From Corbicula japonica (Eukaryota; Mollusca; Bivalvia; Venerida; Cyrenidae): DNA of 64,000 bases. The translations under genes and the position numbers were made by a program. This document shows positions 1 to 11,680 of this stretch, one piece after another. The notes beneath the pieces were generated by a model. That model did no database searches, had not been told where the DNA came from, and saw nothing but the letters and a program-made list of their open reading frames with translations. Each line of letters begins with the position of its first letter. The first letter of the stretch is position 1. The stretch spans positions 868,001 through 932,000 of the forward strand of contig JAZAYU010000198.1 of NCBI GenBank assembly GCA_038501625.1, read 5' to 3'.

Positions 1-1994
1 AGACAGAATCAATCATTTTTGGTTGTGATTTATTCGAAACATTTTAAAAAATCAAATAATTTTATGAACATAAACGCAATTAATTATTCAGACAATTCTG
101 TTATTCAAATGTGTAAGTATCAACAAATTTAGATTGTAATTTTAAATGTCTACAGAACATGCAACCAGATGTTGACATTTCACGATTTCCGGATTATAGC
201 GCATTACCAGTCATAGCAATTTGCAACTTTCACACCAGTAAAATATAATTTTCAGCAGAAAAGACAACAAGATGAAAATGTTGTGAAATTCGTAAAATAA
301 ATGCTTATGTTGTCCAATTTGCGTTTCATACTGTGTACTTTCAACAAGAATGGTACATGTTCTTAAAACATAAAAAATCTAAATATCTAACAAATATTGA
401 AAATAAAAAGTCTGGCTCGAATAACAGACCAGTAACTTATTCTTCACCGCCGGCGACGAACGCAGACCTGCGATATAGTGGATAATGTTAGTTATTGTGT
501 GCTTAAGCCATAGTCCGATCGTTCAGCATTCACGCAGAGCCTCGTTTTAGATTGATTACCGGTCACTGGAAGTAACTCGTACAGGACTGCGAAACTGTTT
601 ATTGGAAAGGCGTATAAGAACATATCAAATAAAAATTTAACTGTAATTATGTACCACTCTTTAATATAAACTTAATTTCAACTAAATATAATTGTTTGTT
701 CTTTGTTTAATATTTCCATTAAGTCAAGCAGTTTTTAATTCAAATATTATATAATGTCATTTATGACCTTTACCGTAAATCTTCAACTCAAACATTTTTA
801 TCCATAACTGCTTCAATTGTAGTATGTTCAAATCATTTTAGAGATGACGACTTAATTTTTTATAGGACTCCACCAGCATTTGAGTTAACTTCTTGGTTTA
901 AGTACTTTGCATATTCTGATGGTGCTATTGGCTCAAATGCTATTCTATGATGCATTGCTTTATTTGTCACTCGTCATTTTAGAATAAAGACCTTTCAGTC
1001 GACACCATCTTCAATTATAGGTTTGAACATTTTAGATTTCACTTCTTGTGGAGTTGATGTTTATGTAGACTGAGTGGGTAGTAACAATTATTTACCGACC
1101 GGTTGTTTGGTGTTTCATATCTTTTCTGCGAGTAATGGCACTCCTTGCACAACCGGATTACCATCAAATACTTGAATTGAAATTAGAATAACTATGGTAC
1201 AGACTGTTTCTTGAAGTAACTTTCTTCCAGGTCAAGCTATTTATTGAACCCCAGATGAGAAAGGTTAAATCCATGAGATAAAATCTAAGGGATCAAGATT
1301 ATTAAATTATTTGTTTATTGTACTAACTTAGCAAGTGGTCCTTGTAGGTAGTAGTGTTAGAAAATTGAAAGAAACATGTGAAAATTTTTGTAAAGCCTTA
1401 AGAATTGAAAGCAGGTTACAGATGCAAAAGATCGTGAACTTATATTGTACCAAACATATGAGATAATAATAAGAATGACTAGGAAAAAGCATTTTCCTGA
1501 TAAGCTATTAATGTAGTTTTCACAAAAATATTTGAAACCTCTGTCTAGAGATTTCTTGCCGATGATCTTGTGGTACTACTTATGTAAGTTTTAATATAAG
1601 AAAAAAATATTTGGTATTAATGATAAATCTTGAGATCTATAAAATGCCATAGCGTGAGAATGTAATCAATCTGTTTGCTCACTCAGCCTCGTTCTGGAAA
1701 ATCACTTAATATTCATGAGATAATATTAAGACTGGTCTATTAAGTGTTCGAACCTCTTGTGATTCCACAGAAGTCACAGTAATCCGTCAACGAACATATG
1801 AAACCATCAAATATGTCATTTGTAATTATACTGATTTCAATTATAAACTGCTCAAAACGCGATTTCCATAAAGGTTTTATTATAAACAATAGTATACAAT
1901 AAAATTAATATATCACTTGACTATTTGTCTTTTAAGTTGTTGACTCTATTATTGTGTTCTATAGTGCCAAATCTTGTAAATATGCTATATTTAC
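1..1994. other. Gene B intron / downstream region, no exon recognised
   Basis: AT-rich DNA downstream (in the minus sense) of the gene B sushi exon. No ORF with domain character was seen. About 150-620 matches about 13190-13625 in the equivalent intron of gene A, with shared words around a GCGACGA.CGCAGACCT block and a later TAGTCCGATCGTTCAGC block. By analogy with gene A, the microexon and terminal exon of gene B should lie beyond the left edge of the window. Confidence 0.6.
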
Positions 1995-2171
1995 CAAACA
2001 AGCAACTTGGCGCTGTCCACTGGCCGTTAGACTGACACGTGATCATGTTTGTGGTATTCATCATGACGTAGGTGCACTGCTTGCACGCGAACTGAACATT
2101 TGCTCCTTGTTTAGTAGAGGTGTACGGGCCGAGTATCACATTCGGGGTTGCGGGTGGCGCTCCACAGTTTG
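1995..2171 (-). CDS. Gene B exon 3: sushi/CCP domain
   Basis: A 177-nt exon between a TTACTTAACAG acceptor and a G|GTAAAT donor, phase 1 at both ends, as expected of a shuffled extracellular module. It encodes one sushi (complement control protein) domain: it opens NCGAPP, has a central FACKQC, then ITCQSNGQW and closes PSC. The TC..nGqW..p.C ending is diagnostic. Besides the four canonical sushi cysteines there is a fifth, in F-x-C-x-x-C, which the gene A sushi exon shares. It should lie outside the cell, in a secreted protein, after the EGF domain encoded at 3638-3751. The ligand is unknown. Confidence 0.82.
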
Positions 2172-2453
2172 CTGTTAAGTAAACATTCTCTTAGCAATTC
2201 AAATGTGATTAATATGCAACTATTGTCTTGGTTGTCTTTTCTGACATTTTTTCCATTTATCATGTTTATAGTTACGCAAATATTATGTTACGATATAATA
2301 ATATTACCATGGCAACTGAATAAGACGGCCAGGTAATAATTACCTTTGACATTGCTGTTGCACAGCTAATTAATATGTGCTAATGATATACTTCAAATGT
2401 TGATTTATTTCATGTTTGTCATCCTATGTAGGTTAAAAATGACTGTACATCAC

Positions 2454-2551
2454 CAGGCCTGCCAAAACTTCTACATTAAAAAGCCGGAGATTTTATCTGA
2501 ACATGTCAGTGATGATGACGATGTTGATGTTGTTGTTTTAATTACTTGTTG

Positions 2552-2587
<36 letters not shown>

Positions 2588-3051
2588 ATTTTTCTCATAT
2601 TCTTCTTTTGTTAATGAATTTTGTTGATAGTGTTAAAAATGGTTAAAGAATTTGTTGTGTTGTTTGTATTTTTATCGTTCATTTCTTAAACTTTCTATTA
2701 AGACCTGTTTTAAACAATATTGGAATGAACATGCAAGGAAAATAGATAAAGGCAAGTGTAACGTCGATGCCCTTGTTTAGTTTATGACACGCGTTTATTG
2801 TATAGTTGCGCCAGAGGCACAAAGGCAGCATGTCACTGACCACATCGTTATCTCATTTTCTCGTAATAAACAGGAAATATTCGACTGCAGTAGAATAACT
2901 AATACGTTCATTTGCACAACTTTAAATTAGGGTTTAGTAATTTTTTGCAATTTCATAGAAATCCGGAGATTTTGACTATAAATCCGGAGATCCGGAGAAG
3001 TAACTTAAAATCCTGAGATTTCGGATAAAATCCGGAGATTTGGCAGGCCTG
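2454..3051. mobile_element. hAT-like non-autonomous element with 6-bp TSD
   Basis: A 598-bp insertion in the gene B intron. It begins CAGGCCTGCCAAA and ends with the exact inverse, TTTGGCAGGCCTG. Both ends abut the same 6-mer, CATCAC (2448-2453 and 3052-3057), a target site duplication. The motif CCGGAGATTT recurs near both ends, like the sub-terminal transposase sites of hAT elements. There is no transposase ORF, so it must depend on another copy. Assignment to hAT rests on the CAG-type terminus and is tentative. Confidence 0.72.
2555..2587. repeat. (GAT)11 microsatellite
   Basis: An uninterrupted GAT run inside the hAT-like element. Confidence 0.95.
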
Positions 3052-3231
3052 CATCACTTAAATAAATTGTAATTATTCCCTGATGTTTGTTAGATTTTCG
3101 TTTAACCCCTATGTTACAAAAAGTGCCGTAACTTTTTTTTTTTTCGAATTTTGCTATAAGACTTCAGATTTTAATGTTATTGTGCGTGCGTGTGTGCGCG
3201 CGTGTAGGAGGTATGAAATTCATTCCTTTAA

Positions 3232-3499
3232 AGGCCGGTATTCATAGTTCCGTGATGCGTGATCCGTGTCCGTGTCCGCGTCCGTGTCCGCGTCCGCGTC
3301 CGCGATTTTTCACTTATCAAAGATATCGTTGGGTATTTTCCATACCTCTGTGTACGTTGCGCGTCCGTGTCCGTGTCCGCATGACGGAGGTATGGAATAT
3401 ACCCAACGATATCTTTGGTGAGTGAAAACTCGCGGACACGGACGCGGACACGGACACCGATCACGGACCACGCATCACGGAACTATGGAATACCGGCCT
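3232..3499. mobile_element. Foldback MITE with GC-rich CCGTGT/CCGCGT arms
   Basis: A 268-bp, nearly complete inverted repeat. It starts AGGCCGGTATTC and ends GAATACCGGCCT, followed inward by GTTCCGTGATGCGTG arms and runs of CCGTGT/CCGCGT hexamers. A second palindrome in the centre (GATATCGTTGGGTAT) repeats the fold. Open frames on both strands read as VRVRVR or RTRTRT and are products of the hexamer run, not genes. No clear TSD could be assigned. Confidence 0.8.
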
Positions 3500-3637
3500 A
3501 AGACTCGTTAAAGTATTACGTTCAATAGCGAACAAGATTGAAACGGCACGGTCAAATGTGAATTAATTTGGACAGATGTCAAAATATGTTTATGTGTATC
3601 GTTGAGACAGTTATGTAGTCATTTAAAAAAACCTTAC

Positions 3638-3751
3638 CTATTTCACATGTACTTCCTTCCCATCCTACACTACAGGTACATGCGTACTGACCGGACACGG
3701 TGTCGCACGTGGCTCCATTCTTGCATGGATTACTTGCACAGTAGTCGTGAG
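3638..3751 (-). CDS. Gene B exon 2: EGF-like domain
   Basis: A 114-nt phase 1-1 exon from a TTGTTTTAG acceptor to a G|GTAAGG donor. It encodes one EGF module with the usual six cysteines: C-x4-C-x5-C-x8-C-x-C-x8-C, including NPCKNGATC and CTCSVGWEGSTC. The NPCxNGaTC...CxCxxGWxGxxC pattern is the classic Notch/agrin-type EGF. No calcium-binding D-x-D/N-E start is obvious. It lies between the PAN-like exon (7314-7626) and the sushi exon (1995-2171). The equivalent gene A exon is 17544-17669. Confidence 0.85.
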
Positions 3752-4042
3752 CTAAAACAAGAAATATCTTTAAAAAAGATAAACGGCGTTGATGGAAAAT
3801 ATTTTTATATATAAGAAAGAAAGAAATAAAGAGCGTGCAAAAATTTCGTCTGGTGATAATACGTCGATTAAAGAAGAAAGTCTAATGTTAACTGTACATT
3901 TATTCAGTTTCAATAAAATACCTCTTGTAGAGTTAGTACTAATGACGAATAAATGTTATTAAAATACAATAAATGAAAATAATAACAACTTGTTACAAGA
4001 GCGAAATCTACCAACTTTTACGTAAATTAACTTTAAAAAAAG

Positions 4043-4113
4043 TGTCCCTCCCGAGTATTGAACCCGGGGCATCCGCTTAAGAGGCGAGTGTGTTAACAAC
4101 TACACCAAGGCGA
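4043..4113 (-). pseudogene. tRNA-like sequence (CTT anticodon loop), tRNA pseudogene or SINE head
   Basis: On the minus strand there is an A-box-like TTGGTGTAGTTG, an anticodon loop CTCTTAA (CTT, Lys-type), a B-box-like GGTTCAATACT inside a CCCGGG..CTCGGG T-arm, and a Pol III-type T-run just downstream. The acceptor stem does not pair (5' side AATCGCC against 3' side GGGACAC) and the anticodon stem has a mismatch. A working tRNA is therefore unlikely; a decayed tRNA or a tRNA-derived SINE head fits better. Confidence 0.5.
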
Positions 4114-4603
4114 TTTGAATGTCTGGACTTGAAATTAGCAATCAGTATCAAAGGAACTAGAAAGAACCAGTAAGAACCAGAAATATCTGCACTTCTCTGT
4201 CGTTTTACACTGTGTATTGTACTCGAGTGTTTACCTGACACCCGTGAATATTCCATATAAAATCGTATTTAAGCCATCAATTGACTTAACTGGTTATTTA
4301 TACCGTTAATATCTTTTACTCCAATACAATTATCGCTTTTTAAAAAGAAAATCCCCGAACATATATGTGCCATGTAAATACTAACACACAATATAAAAAT
4401 CGTTACGGTAATCATTAACGAGACCCACTAATAACCAATCAAAATAATCTATTTGATTTTCCCGCTGCATAATAATTTTTATTTACAATATTTCATTGGT
4501 CGAAAAACTAGGTCAAAAGTGAGCTTAGACAGCTTACGCCGAATAACGCCGAAAAATAATACTTAGGATACTTGTTTTCGTTAACCCTTTACTCCATATA
4601 TAC

Positions 4604-5306
4604 ATACACAGGTGTCCGTATCATTGTTAAAAAATAAAATTCCAATAAAGAAAAAAAAGTTTTTGTTTTTTGATTTATATAAATAAAGGTTCCCATGTAG
4701 CGAGTCCCATACACTGATAGTGACCCCAAAGAACTGAAAAATCTTATCATTTATACAAACAAATCTAGCTTAAACAATACAGCAATAGATGAGTCTTGCA
4801 TTCTGCTAACATGTCGCGAAAATCGATTGGAATTTCCTCAAACCGATTTTTGCAAGAGCTTTTTATATCGGCTCAAAAATTGCTAAACGTTTCAGTCGAC
4901 ATCGATGAGGTGATCGCAAAAAACCATTTTGGTTACGGCATTACTTAGTGTCTTTCTGCTTCTATGAAATATTCACACGGCCCATACATAAAATACATAT
5001 TTTTCAATCATTATCTACCATCAACTTGTACCTTTTCTCGATCTAGATAACGCTAAAATCCTCTTTGTTTTTGGATGCCATGATGCTTCCGAATGGTTTC
5101 GGTAAGTTTACGGAATACGACGATAAATTTGAGATTGACGAAATCCGTAAACTTACCGAAACCACTCATTTTTTTCATTTCTTTGGGGTCACTATCAGTG
5201 TATGGGACCGCGACATGAGAACCTTTATTTATATATATCAACAAACAAGAACATTTTTTTCTTTATTGGAATTTTATTTTTAACAATGATTCGGACACCT
5301 GTGTAT
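4604..5306. mobile_element. Long-TIR foldback MITE (about 700 bp)
   Basis: Inverted arms of roughly 135 bp. The left arm opens ATACACAGGTGTCCG and continues through a GTCCCATACACTGATAGTG block (about 4710-4730). The right arm carries the inverse (about 5185-5210) and closes CGGACACCTGTGTAT. A second hairpin lies inside at 5093-5164, with arms GGTTTCGGTAAGTTTACGGA and its inverse. No transposase was found and the TSD is unclear in the TA-rich flanks. The short frames across it are translations of the repeat. Confidence 0.72.
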
Positions 5307-6019
5307 ACATACACATTTTATCCCTTATTCAACAAGTGTAGATCCAGATTAGCTGTTATATCTGTGCATTTAATGGGTTTAATTTGTATACCTTAGATAT
5401 GTATATAACGACCTAACGAAACATTAAAATCTAAAATATTTGGACTTTTTAAAACTATAGTTACATATATATTGTCTTTATACATTATTTTCTAATACAT
5501 GTAGTTTTATTTTTGTAGAGCTAATTATGGTTTCTTTAACTGGGGTATTTACTGTTAAATTGAAGTTTAACAAGATTATCAGATAATGGTGGTCAGAATT
5601 TTAGTGCAAATATAAATAAATTATCAAGGAAAAATTTTTACAGAATAAGTTTCATTTTAAATTTTAGTAGTGTCCCAACCTACAGAAATGCATAATCCAG
5701 ATTATATTTTTCATTATAAAGGTCATCTATGCAAACCGGAAGGTTGAACAGTCCAGAAAGTATACCATATCATTAGCGCAAAATTATAAAATGATTTAAA
5801 ATGCAAACTAGTTAAAAAGAATCGGGAAAACTATATTATCAATTACTAAAATAAGCAACTTATCCATAATACAAATGTTTACATATACTATGAGTTGTTT
5901 ATTATGAACTAGAATGTTGTGTTCCATGGACCACGCGTGTCCCCTGCTTGCAAAAGTTAAAATGTGGGCCTATGTTTAATCATATATATTAAAACATTAC
6001 ATTGAAGTTGATTTCAATA

Positions 6020-7135
6020 CTACACCACGGAACACATGTGTCACCTAAATTGCATTTGAAAGGGGAATAACTAAAAAAATGGTGAAACCTGAGTTATCAT
6101 TCTTCACCCATTGGTATGTGCATGCAGATGTGAAATTCAAGTATTAAGTGAATTGCACAAGTACTTGCAATTTTACAAGCAACATTATGTTTCATGTTTA
6201 AGTTGCATTTGAAAGGGCATAACTCAAAAAATAGTCAAACGTGAGTAATCATTTTTGTTGTCACAGATGACGTTGTTGTAAAGAAGACATACTCCGAGTA
6301 TTAAGTGAATAGGACAAGTACTTTCAAAGTTAAAGTCACCATTAAGTTTCATGTAAAAGTTGCATGTGAAAGGGGCATAATTAAAAAAATATTGGAACAG
6401 GAGTTATCATTTTTTGTGTCAAGGATGGTGCTGTTCATGTTGATGATATATTCCAAGAATTAAATGAATAGGACAAATACTTTCAAAGTTATATGCAACA
6501 TAAGGTTGCCTTTGAAAGGGGCGTAACTCAAAAATAGTCAATCAGGAGTTATGTTGTTGTATCTGATGTTGTTGTTCATGAAGATGAAATATTTTAAGTA
6601 TTTTGTAAAAAAGACAATTACTTTAAAAGTTATACTCAACATAAAGTTTAATGTTAAAGTTGCATGTGAAAGGGACATAAGTCATTAAATAGTCAAACAG
6701 GAGTTATCATTCTTGTTGTTTGTAATGACGTTGTTCATGAAGATGATATATTCTTAATATTAAGTCCATAGGACAAGTACTTTAAAAGTTAATATCAACA
6801 TTAAGTTCCGTGTTCAAGTTGCATTTGAAAGGGGCATAACTAAAAAAATATTCAAACAGGAGTTATGGTCCTTGTTGTAACCCATGTTGTTATTCCTGAA
6901 GATGATATATTTCAAAGTTATGAGGAACATTAACTTTCATGTTAAAGATTTATTTGAAAGGTGCACAACTTAAAAAATAATGAAACTGGAGTTATCATTC
7001 TTGGTGTCACAGATTGCGTTTTCATGCTGATGATATATTCCAAGTATGAAGTAATAGGACAAGTACTTTCGAAGTTTTAGGCAACATAAAGTTTCATGTT
7101 AAAGCTGGGGGCTACCGGGCGACGCCGACGGACAA
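6020..7135. repeat. Tandem array, about 7 diverged units of 127-159 bp
   Basis: Each unit contains TTGCATTTGAAAGGGG, CATAACT, AAAAAATAGTCAAACAGG, AGTTATCATT, GATGATATATT, then a GGACAAGTACTTTCAAAG block. Marker positions (near 6057, 6206, 6364, 6508, 6659, 6818, 6945) give the spacing. The array ends in a GC-rich tail, GGGGGCTACCGGGCGACGCC, and a hairpin CCTGCTATCGCAGG. It lies in the first intron of gene B. No coding sense was seen. Confidence 0.82.
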
Positions 7136-7313
7136 TATGATCCCTATGTGTCTACCTGCTATCGCAGGCGACACAAAAATTATGTCTAAGTATTAATTGA
7201 AAATGATCTTTCTCTTTTTAAATAACTCATACAAATGTGTGTCTATAATGGATGAATTTCAAATTTAGCTTATAACAAATGATCTTTTATTTAAAAAATA
7301 TTGTTTATTATAC

Positions 7314-7626
7314 CTGAGTAATAAAAAGCTCCTGGTAATCGAGGGAGTCCGTTGATGGTGTAATAGAATCTCGTACAGCCCGTACAACAACTATCCGTGT
7401 GTCTGTAGGCCACTCCTTTACATACAGATATTGTTGCGCAGCGCTCGGTGCACGTTATCTTACTTGACGCAGATAATGTGAATACTACGTGCCCGATGGG
7501 GCAAACGTATCCTTCAAGTAAACTTGTGTAAGTAAATTTGTTACTAAGTGTCGAAGAGTTACCCCCTTGAAATACTATTAAAAACCAAAAGTTGTACGAA
7601 ATTATTTTCATCCTGTAAAATCCCAT
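7314..7626 (-). CDS. Gene B exon 1: signal peptide + PAN/apple-like domain
   Basis: The first coding exon, ending at a TACTCAG|GTATAA donor in phase 1. The start at 7626 (M-GFYR-MKI) was chosen because the MxFxRMKI(I/V)S segment aligns with the gene A paralog; the inner Met at 7611 is the alternative. Residues about 6-25 form a hydrophobic signal peptide. The mature part has VCP, then KITCTERCATISVCKGVAY and CCTGCT, a cysteine pattern like PAN/apple domains. It is about 40% identical by eye to gene A exon 1, with every Cys of the ITCTERC core kept. The product is probably secreted; the adhesive or recognition role is inferred from the domain mix. Confidence 0.7.
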
Positions 7627-8189
7627 TTCTGCTTCGTTGCAAATGTATGTTATCAGTTTAAAATAAAAGGATAAAGAGCCAATTTGAAACGAGTTAAACA
7701 CCACAATACCAAACCAAATCGATGGGTTTTAATCATTCAAGCTAAAACGCTATCTTTCCCAATAGTACTATTCATGAAAGTTTATTGGATCATAGAAGGG
7801 GGGAAATGAACAGCGACCAATGTCTTCTCATTTGATGCATAACATTTTCGCTGTAAAACACATGTTATAATCTTTAATTATTAAAAACAGATTCCAACTT
7901 TGAATAAATGCCAGTTTGGATCAATCAAGTCGCATGCTGCCGATTGTATTCGTTTGGTCGTTGTTGCTAGTTTGTAACCTGATCTTGTTCTGAACAATTG
8001 AATGAAAATGTGCGAAGTAGAAGCCAAGATTCAGAATAAAGAATGAGTTTACGATAATGCCCAAGCACAGTACGCCACCAAAGCAAAGGTTTTGTAAAAG
8101 ACCTACAAGTGGACAACACTTCATTTTCCATTTCGGTATTGGTACCACAGTAGCGATGTGGACAACGATGAAATGCACTATAAATTTCT
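7627..8189. other. Upstream region of gene B, nothing recognised
   Basis: AT-rich. Two overlapping minus-strand frames (7921-8266) have no start context, splice signals or domain features. A promoter for gene B should be here but no clear TATA/Inr was picked out. Confidence 0.4.
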
Positions 8190-8880
8190 TCTCTCCTAGT
8201 TACTCCTAAAGCCATCTTTAAATTAAAAAAGGCTACAACATGATATTTATAGCGCTCTAAATTCATGGTGATTAACCCATCTACTATCGATCGATTTGCT
8301 TACCTCTTTGAATGCACAGTGGTGGCAGGGATTAAGAGGTTATGAAGGTTGCTAAGGAAATCTAATAAAACAACGTAGAAGCTAATTCTGTTAGCATTAT
8401 GCCTGTCATATTGTTCTTGCTGACTCGACACCAGGAGCTCTGTTCTCAGTGAGGTTATCGGGTACCCACCTTATTTAGCTCGACAATGGCATAAGCTTCT
8501 TCTGTTTTATGCTTTTATGAGCTTTTTAATGCAACATCGCCGAGTTGATTGAAAAGTTGGGGCTGATTCACTAAGAAAACCTGTACATGTACTTGTTTGT
8601 TCAGTTTGGAACCTGATGAACAAGTGTGAAGTTGGTGCACCCTAAAACCTGGTTAAAACTCCCAGTGGAAAAATGTTTTGCTAATGACCATTCAAAGGCG
8701 GTAACCCCTCGGGTTCTTATTTTCATTTATGTTGTGTTTTGTAGTGTCTAGTTTTAAACAGATCATTTTGTAAACCTATGCTGTATTTTCATCTCTGCTT
8801 TTATGGTGTGTAGAGAGGCTCTTCGAGCTCTTATCTTTTTGATGTGGCCATTTCTAATATGCACATTTTACCTTTTTGTC
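8190..8880 (+). mobile_element. Penelope-like element 3' tail, diverged copy
   Basis: Same orientation and order of landmarks as 46190-46835: a TGGTGATTAACCC block, CTTACCTCTTTG, a GTTCTTGCTGA block, GTTGGTGCACCCTA, GTGGAAAAATGTTTTGC, CAAAGGCGGTAACCC, then a decayed TATGCACATTTTACC end. It is one of at least six copies in the window. Confidence 0.7.
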
Positions 8881-11147
8881 AACTTCAAGTTGCGAGGCCA
8901 TTGATTCTATTAAACTAAAACAGTGGCTTTGTTTACTAGCAATGGTCAATGCTCAACAATTTGCAGACCCGTGAACACATAAGGAGACCTCAAAATTATT
9001 CAGTTTTATTACTTATTCCAGCTTTTTTATTGTTTTACTATTTTGTAATTTCTTTTCATCAAAACAGGCCTTGCGAAGAAGATTTACTCGGAGTCCGAAT
9101 ATGTTCCTTTGACTGAGCATTTGCACGTATCTCAACATGCAGGAAATCCTTTTTACAAGATTTTGCCTAATACACAGCAACAATAAACGATAAACCAAAA
9201 TGCCATAAATGAAGCAATGCAAATATAATAATCCACACGTCAAGATTCGTTATTTGATGCTCGTCCAACAGTATGTATAAACTCAATGAAAAGTTTCAGG
9301 CAGTTGGGCAAAGTAATTATTAGTGTTACCATCAGTTAAAATAAGTTACCGGTATCCAACGATTAGGATCAGAACTTAACAACAGAAACATGTAAGGATC
9401 AGTGGTTATTAGTAATGCAGTTAAACCTTTTATGAGAACTGATTTAAAGATGACTTAGTACTTGCATGCATTTATCAATGGAACTTTTGCTGTTGAGAAT
9501 AACGAGTTAAAAAATCCTTCCAACTTTTTATGTAACATTTGGCAGTTTGCTTAGTCTATGTAACCTTTACAGAAAACCTTGGATCCATAGAACACTGGCA
9601 GCGATCAAAAATACCAAGTTGTTTATCTTTATGCCGATATTGATACATTTTGTTCGTTCGTATTTCATCGCGCTAGTGTCAAATACGTAATAGTAAATTA
9701 CCCCTCCTGGCAGTAATTGTAATCGATTGACAAAATGTTAGGAAGCCTTTACTACTGTTCAATCGTGAAAGTTTGTTTGAGTTTATTACAAATTCACTCG
9801 AGTGAGCTGCTCATCCATTAATCTTTATTCCCTAGAACTTCACGTCAACCGTATAAACTTTTATGTGTAGTGTATGTGTAGTTTGTTATTGTGTTCTTTG
9901 AAGTAAATATGAATTATTATAATAGATATTTATAACTTTTGTGTTAATATTATTAAGTGCATTCAACCCTGTTCAAATGTGCAAGCCCATCAATCTTCAA
10001 GCATTATTAAGCTTGTCTCGATCGGTTGCAAGTATTACAATTATTAACAACTGCGTACTAAGAACTGCTTTATTCTTCGAGTTGGATGTCATATGTCAAA
10101 TGCGATGCAAAAGTTTCGTATTAAATATTTAATTCAGCATGCAAGTTGAAGGGAGAACTTGAGAACCATAATTTATACAATACTTTGAATATGATTGTCA
10201 GCCTGAAATAATAATGATATTTGAAGAAGCTAATTCGGTTCATCAATATATAGGGTACTTACAAGTGTAATGTGGTCGTGGTACATCCCGTTTTGAAACC
10301 TTATGTTTTAAGTGCATAGAAGAGGGTTAATGTTTTAAGGGCGTAGAACTTTACACCTTTAAATTGTTTTACAGAATGTTACAGTGTCTTTAGTCAATAC
10401 TCATGTTAATATTCATATAATGTTTCTTTGTGCTCGCGCTGAACTTCCGTGTCATACACGTAGTTAGCCAGCCGGAATTAAATTATGAAATGAATGCTGA
10501 TATATACTGGTTATCGCATGGGTTTGAACTTTTAGCCAGTGTCCATTAATGACCGGATCATTTGTAACGTCAAACATACAATTTTTGTTTGTAAATTGAC
10601 AAGTATTTACTGTATGTGATGAGTGGGCATAAGTCTCTTCGGCCAGTTTAAGTTGTATAAATACCATTCAATTTTATTATTATAAATTGTTCTAATTGTG
10701 CCTTTACCGCTCTTAAGCTTTGATAATTAAAGTTGTAAAACCATACTTGATTCATTGGATCCATCTAGTCAAGAAAACAAATACGTGCACTTCACTTCCG
10801 ACGTCGTTTGTAAAATAGACGTCACGTGATCTGTGACGGCGTTCTTATGCGCTTATTTAGATACAGTTACATAACATTGAAAAAAAAACACAACAAAAAC
10901 AACAACAACAGCATCATAATATTGCATTTTTAATTTCATTTTTATGTAACTTGGGAATATTTCTAATCTGCAGTGTTACATTAAAATCTGAACAGGTCGA
11001 TAATTTTAGATTTCAGAACTGTAACAGACGTATTAAAGACCTCGTTGTTCACTGATTTTGATTAAATGTTTTAGAAATCGTGCCATTCTATCTGGTACAA
11101 GACTGGTGCGTGAAACTCTGCAGGCCAGACTTGTCTTGACAAACCTG
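8881..11147. other. Spacer between genes A and B, nothing recognised
   Basis: AT-rich DNA. Short frames (9013-9243, 9941-10132, 10464-10667) lack conserved motifs, splice context and Cys patterning. A short (AAC)n stretch lies near 10890-10910. Confidence 0.4.
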
Positions 11148-11252
11148 GGCCCAAGATAATACAACTAACATTGGAGACCAGGCTTAAATCTCAACCATCT
11201 GATTTGCTAAAATGGCGACTGCTCCAGATTAAACTTTATTATCTCGGGCAAT
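11148..11252. mobile_element. Degenerate copy of the CCCAAG hairpin MITE
   Basis: It keeps GGGCCCAAGAT at one end and ATCTCGGGC at the other. Inside is a decayed form of the family core (AAATCTCAACCATCTGATTTG, AATGGCGACTG) seen intact at 18079, 20214 and 39235. Confidence 0.55.
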
Positions 11253-11532
11253 GGAACTCCTTTCAGTCAAATGTAGGAGCGTTCTCATGTACCGTTTTAA
11301 ACATATAGAAATTCATTTTAACATTTAAATACGATTTGAACCGGCTAGGCCATCGTTTTATGAAGATAAGAAATATAAACTTCCATTACTTTTATACCTC
11401 AAATATGGCGTTGCCATGAACAGAATTTATATCACATAAAATGTGTGCAGTAAACCTCTAACGTACAAGTTTTATATTCGCCAATAAAAAGTGAAATACT
11501 CATTTTTATCATGAAATAGATGTAAAGGGAAC

Positions 11533-11680
11533 TTTGAAAGCCACCGAACACGACCAAGATGAAAATATTGCAGGCTCGGTTTGGTTGAGCCTGTTCATGG
11601 GCAGTAATGGATATGCATATTACTGCACACGCCGCTTAGCCCCGGTTTGAGCGCAACTCAATATTTACATCAATAAACAG
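11533..11680 (+). repeat. Dispersed repeat R2
   Basis: Shares GAAAGCCACCGAACACGA, ATTGCAGGC, GAGCCTGTTCATG and a CGCCGCTTAGCCCCGG block with 19341-19570 and, inverted, with 22186-22285. Type unknown; no coding potential. Confidence 0.6.

Noticed and set aside
3174..3464. Open frames of Arg-Val or Arg-Thr repeats on both strands
   Set aside because: They translate the CCGTGT/CCGCGT hexamers of the foldback MITE; both strands are open for the same reason.
4041..4115. Functional tRNA-Lys(CTT)
   Set aside because: The acceptor stem does not pair and the anticodon stem is mismatched, so it was called a pseudogene or SINE head.
6020..7135. CRISPR-like array
   Set aside because: Units are 127-159 bp, diverged along their whole length, with no short conserved repeat and unique spacers; this is a eukaryotic tandem repeat.
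7921..8266. Two overlapping minus-strand frames of 85 and 99 residues
   Set aside because: No splice context, domain or paralog was found, and they run into the Penelope tail copy at 8190.
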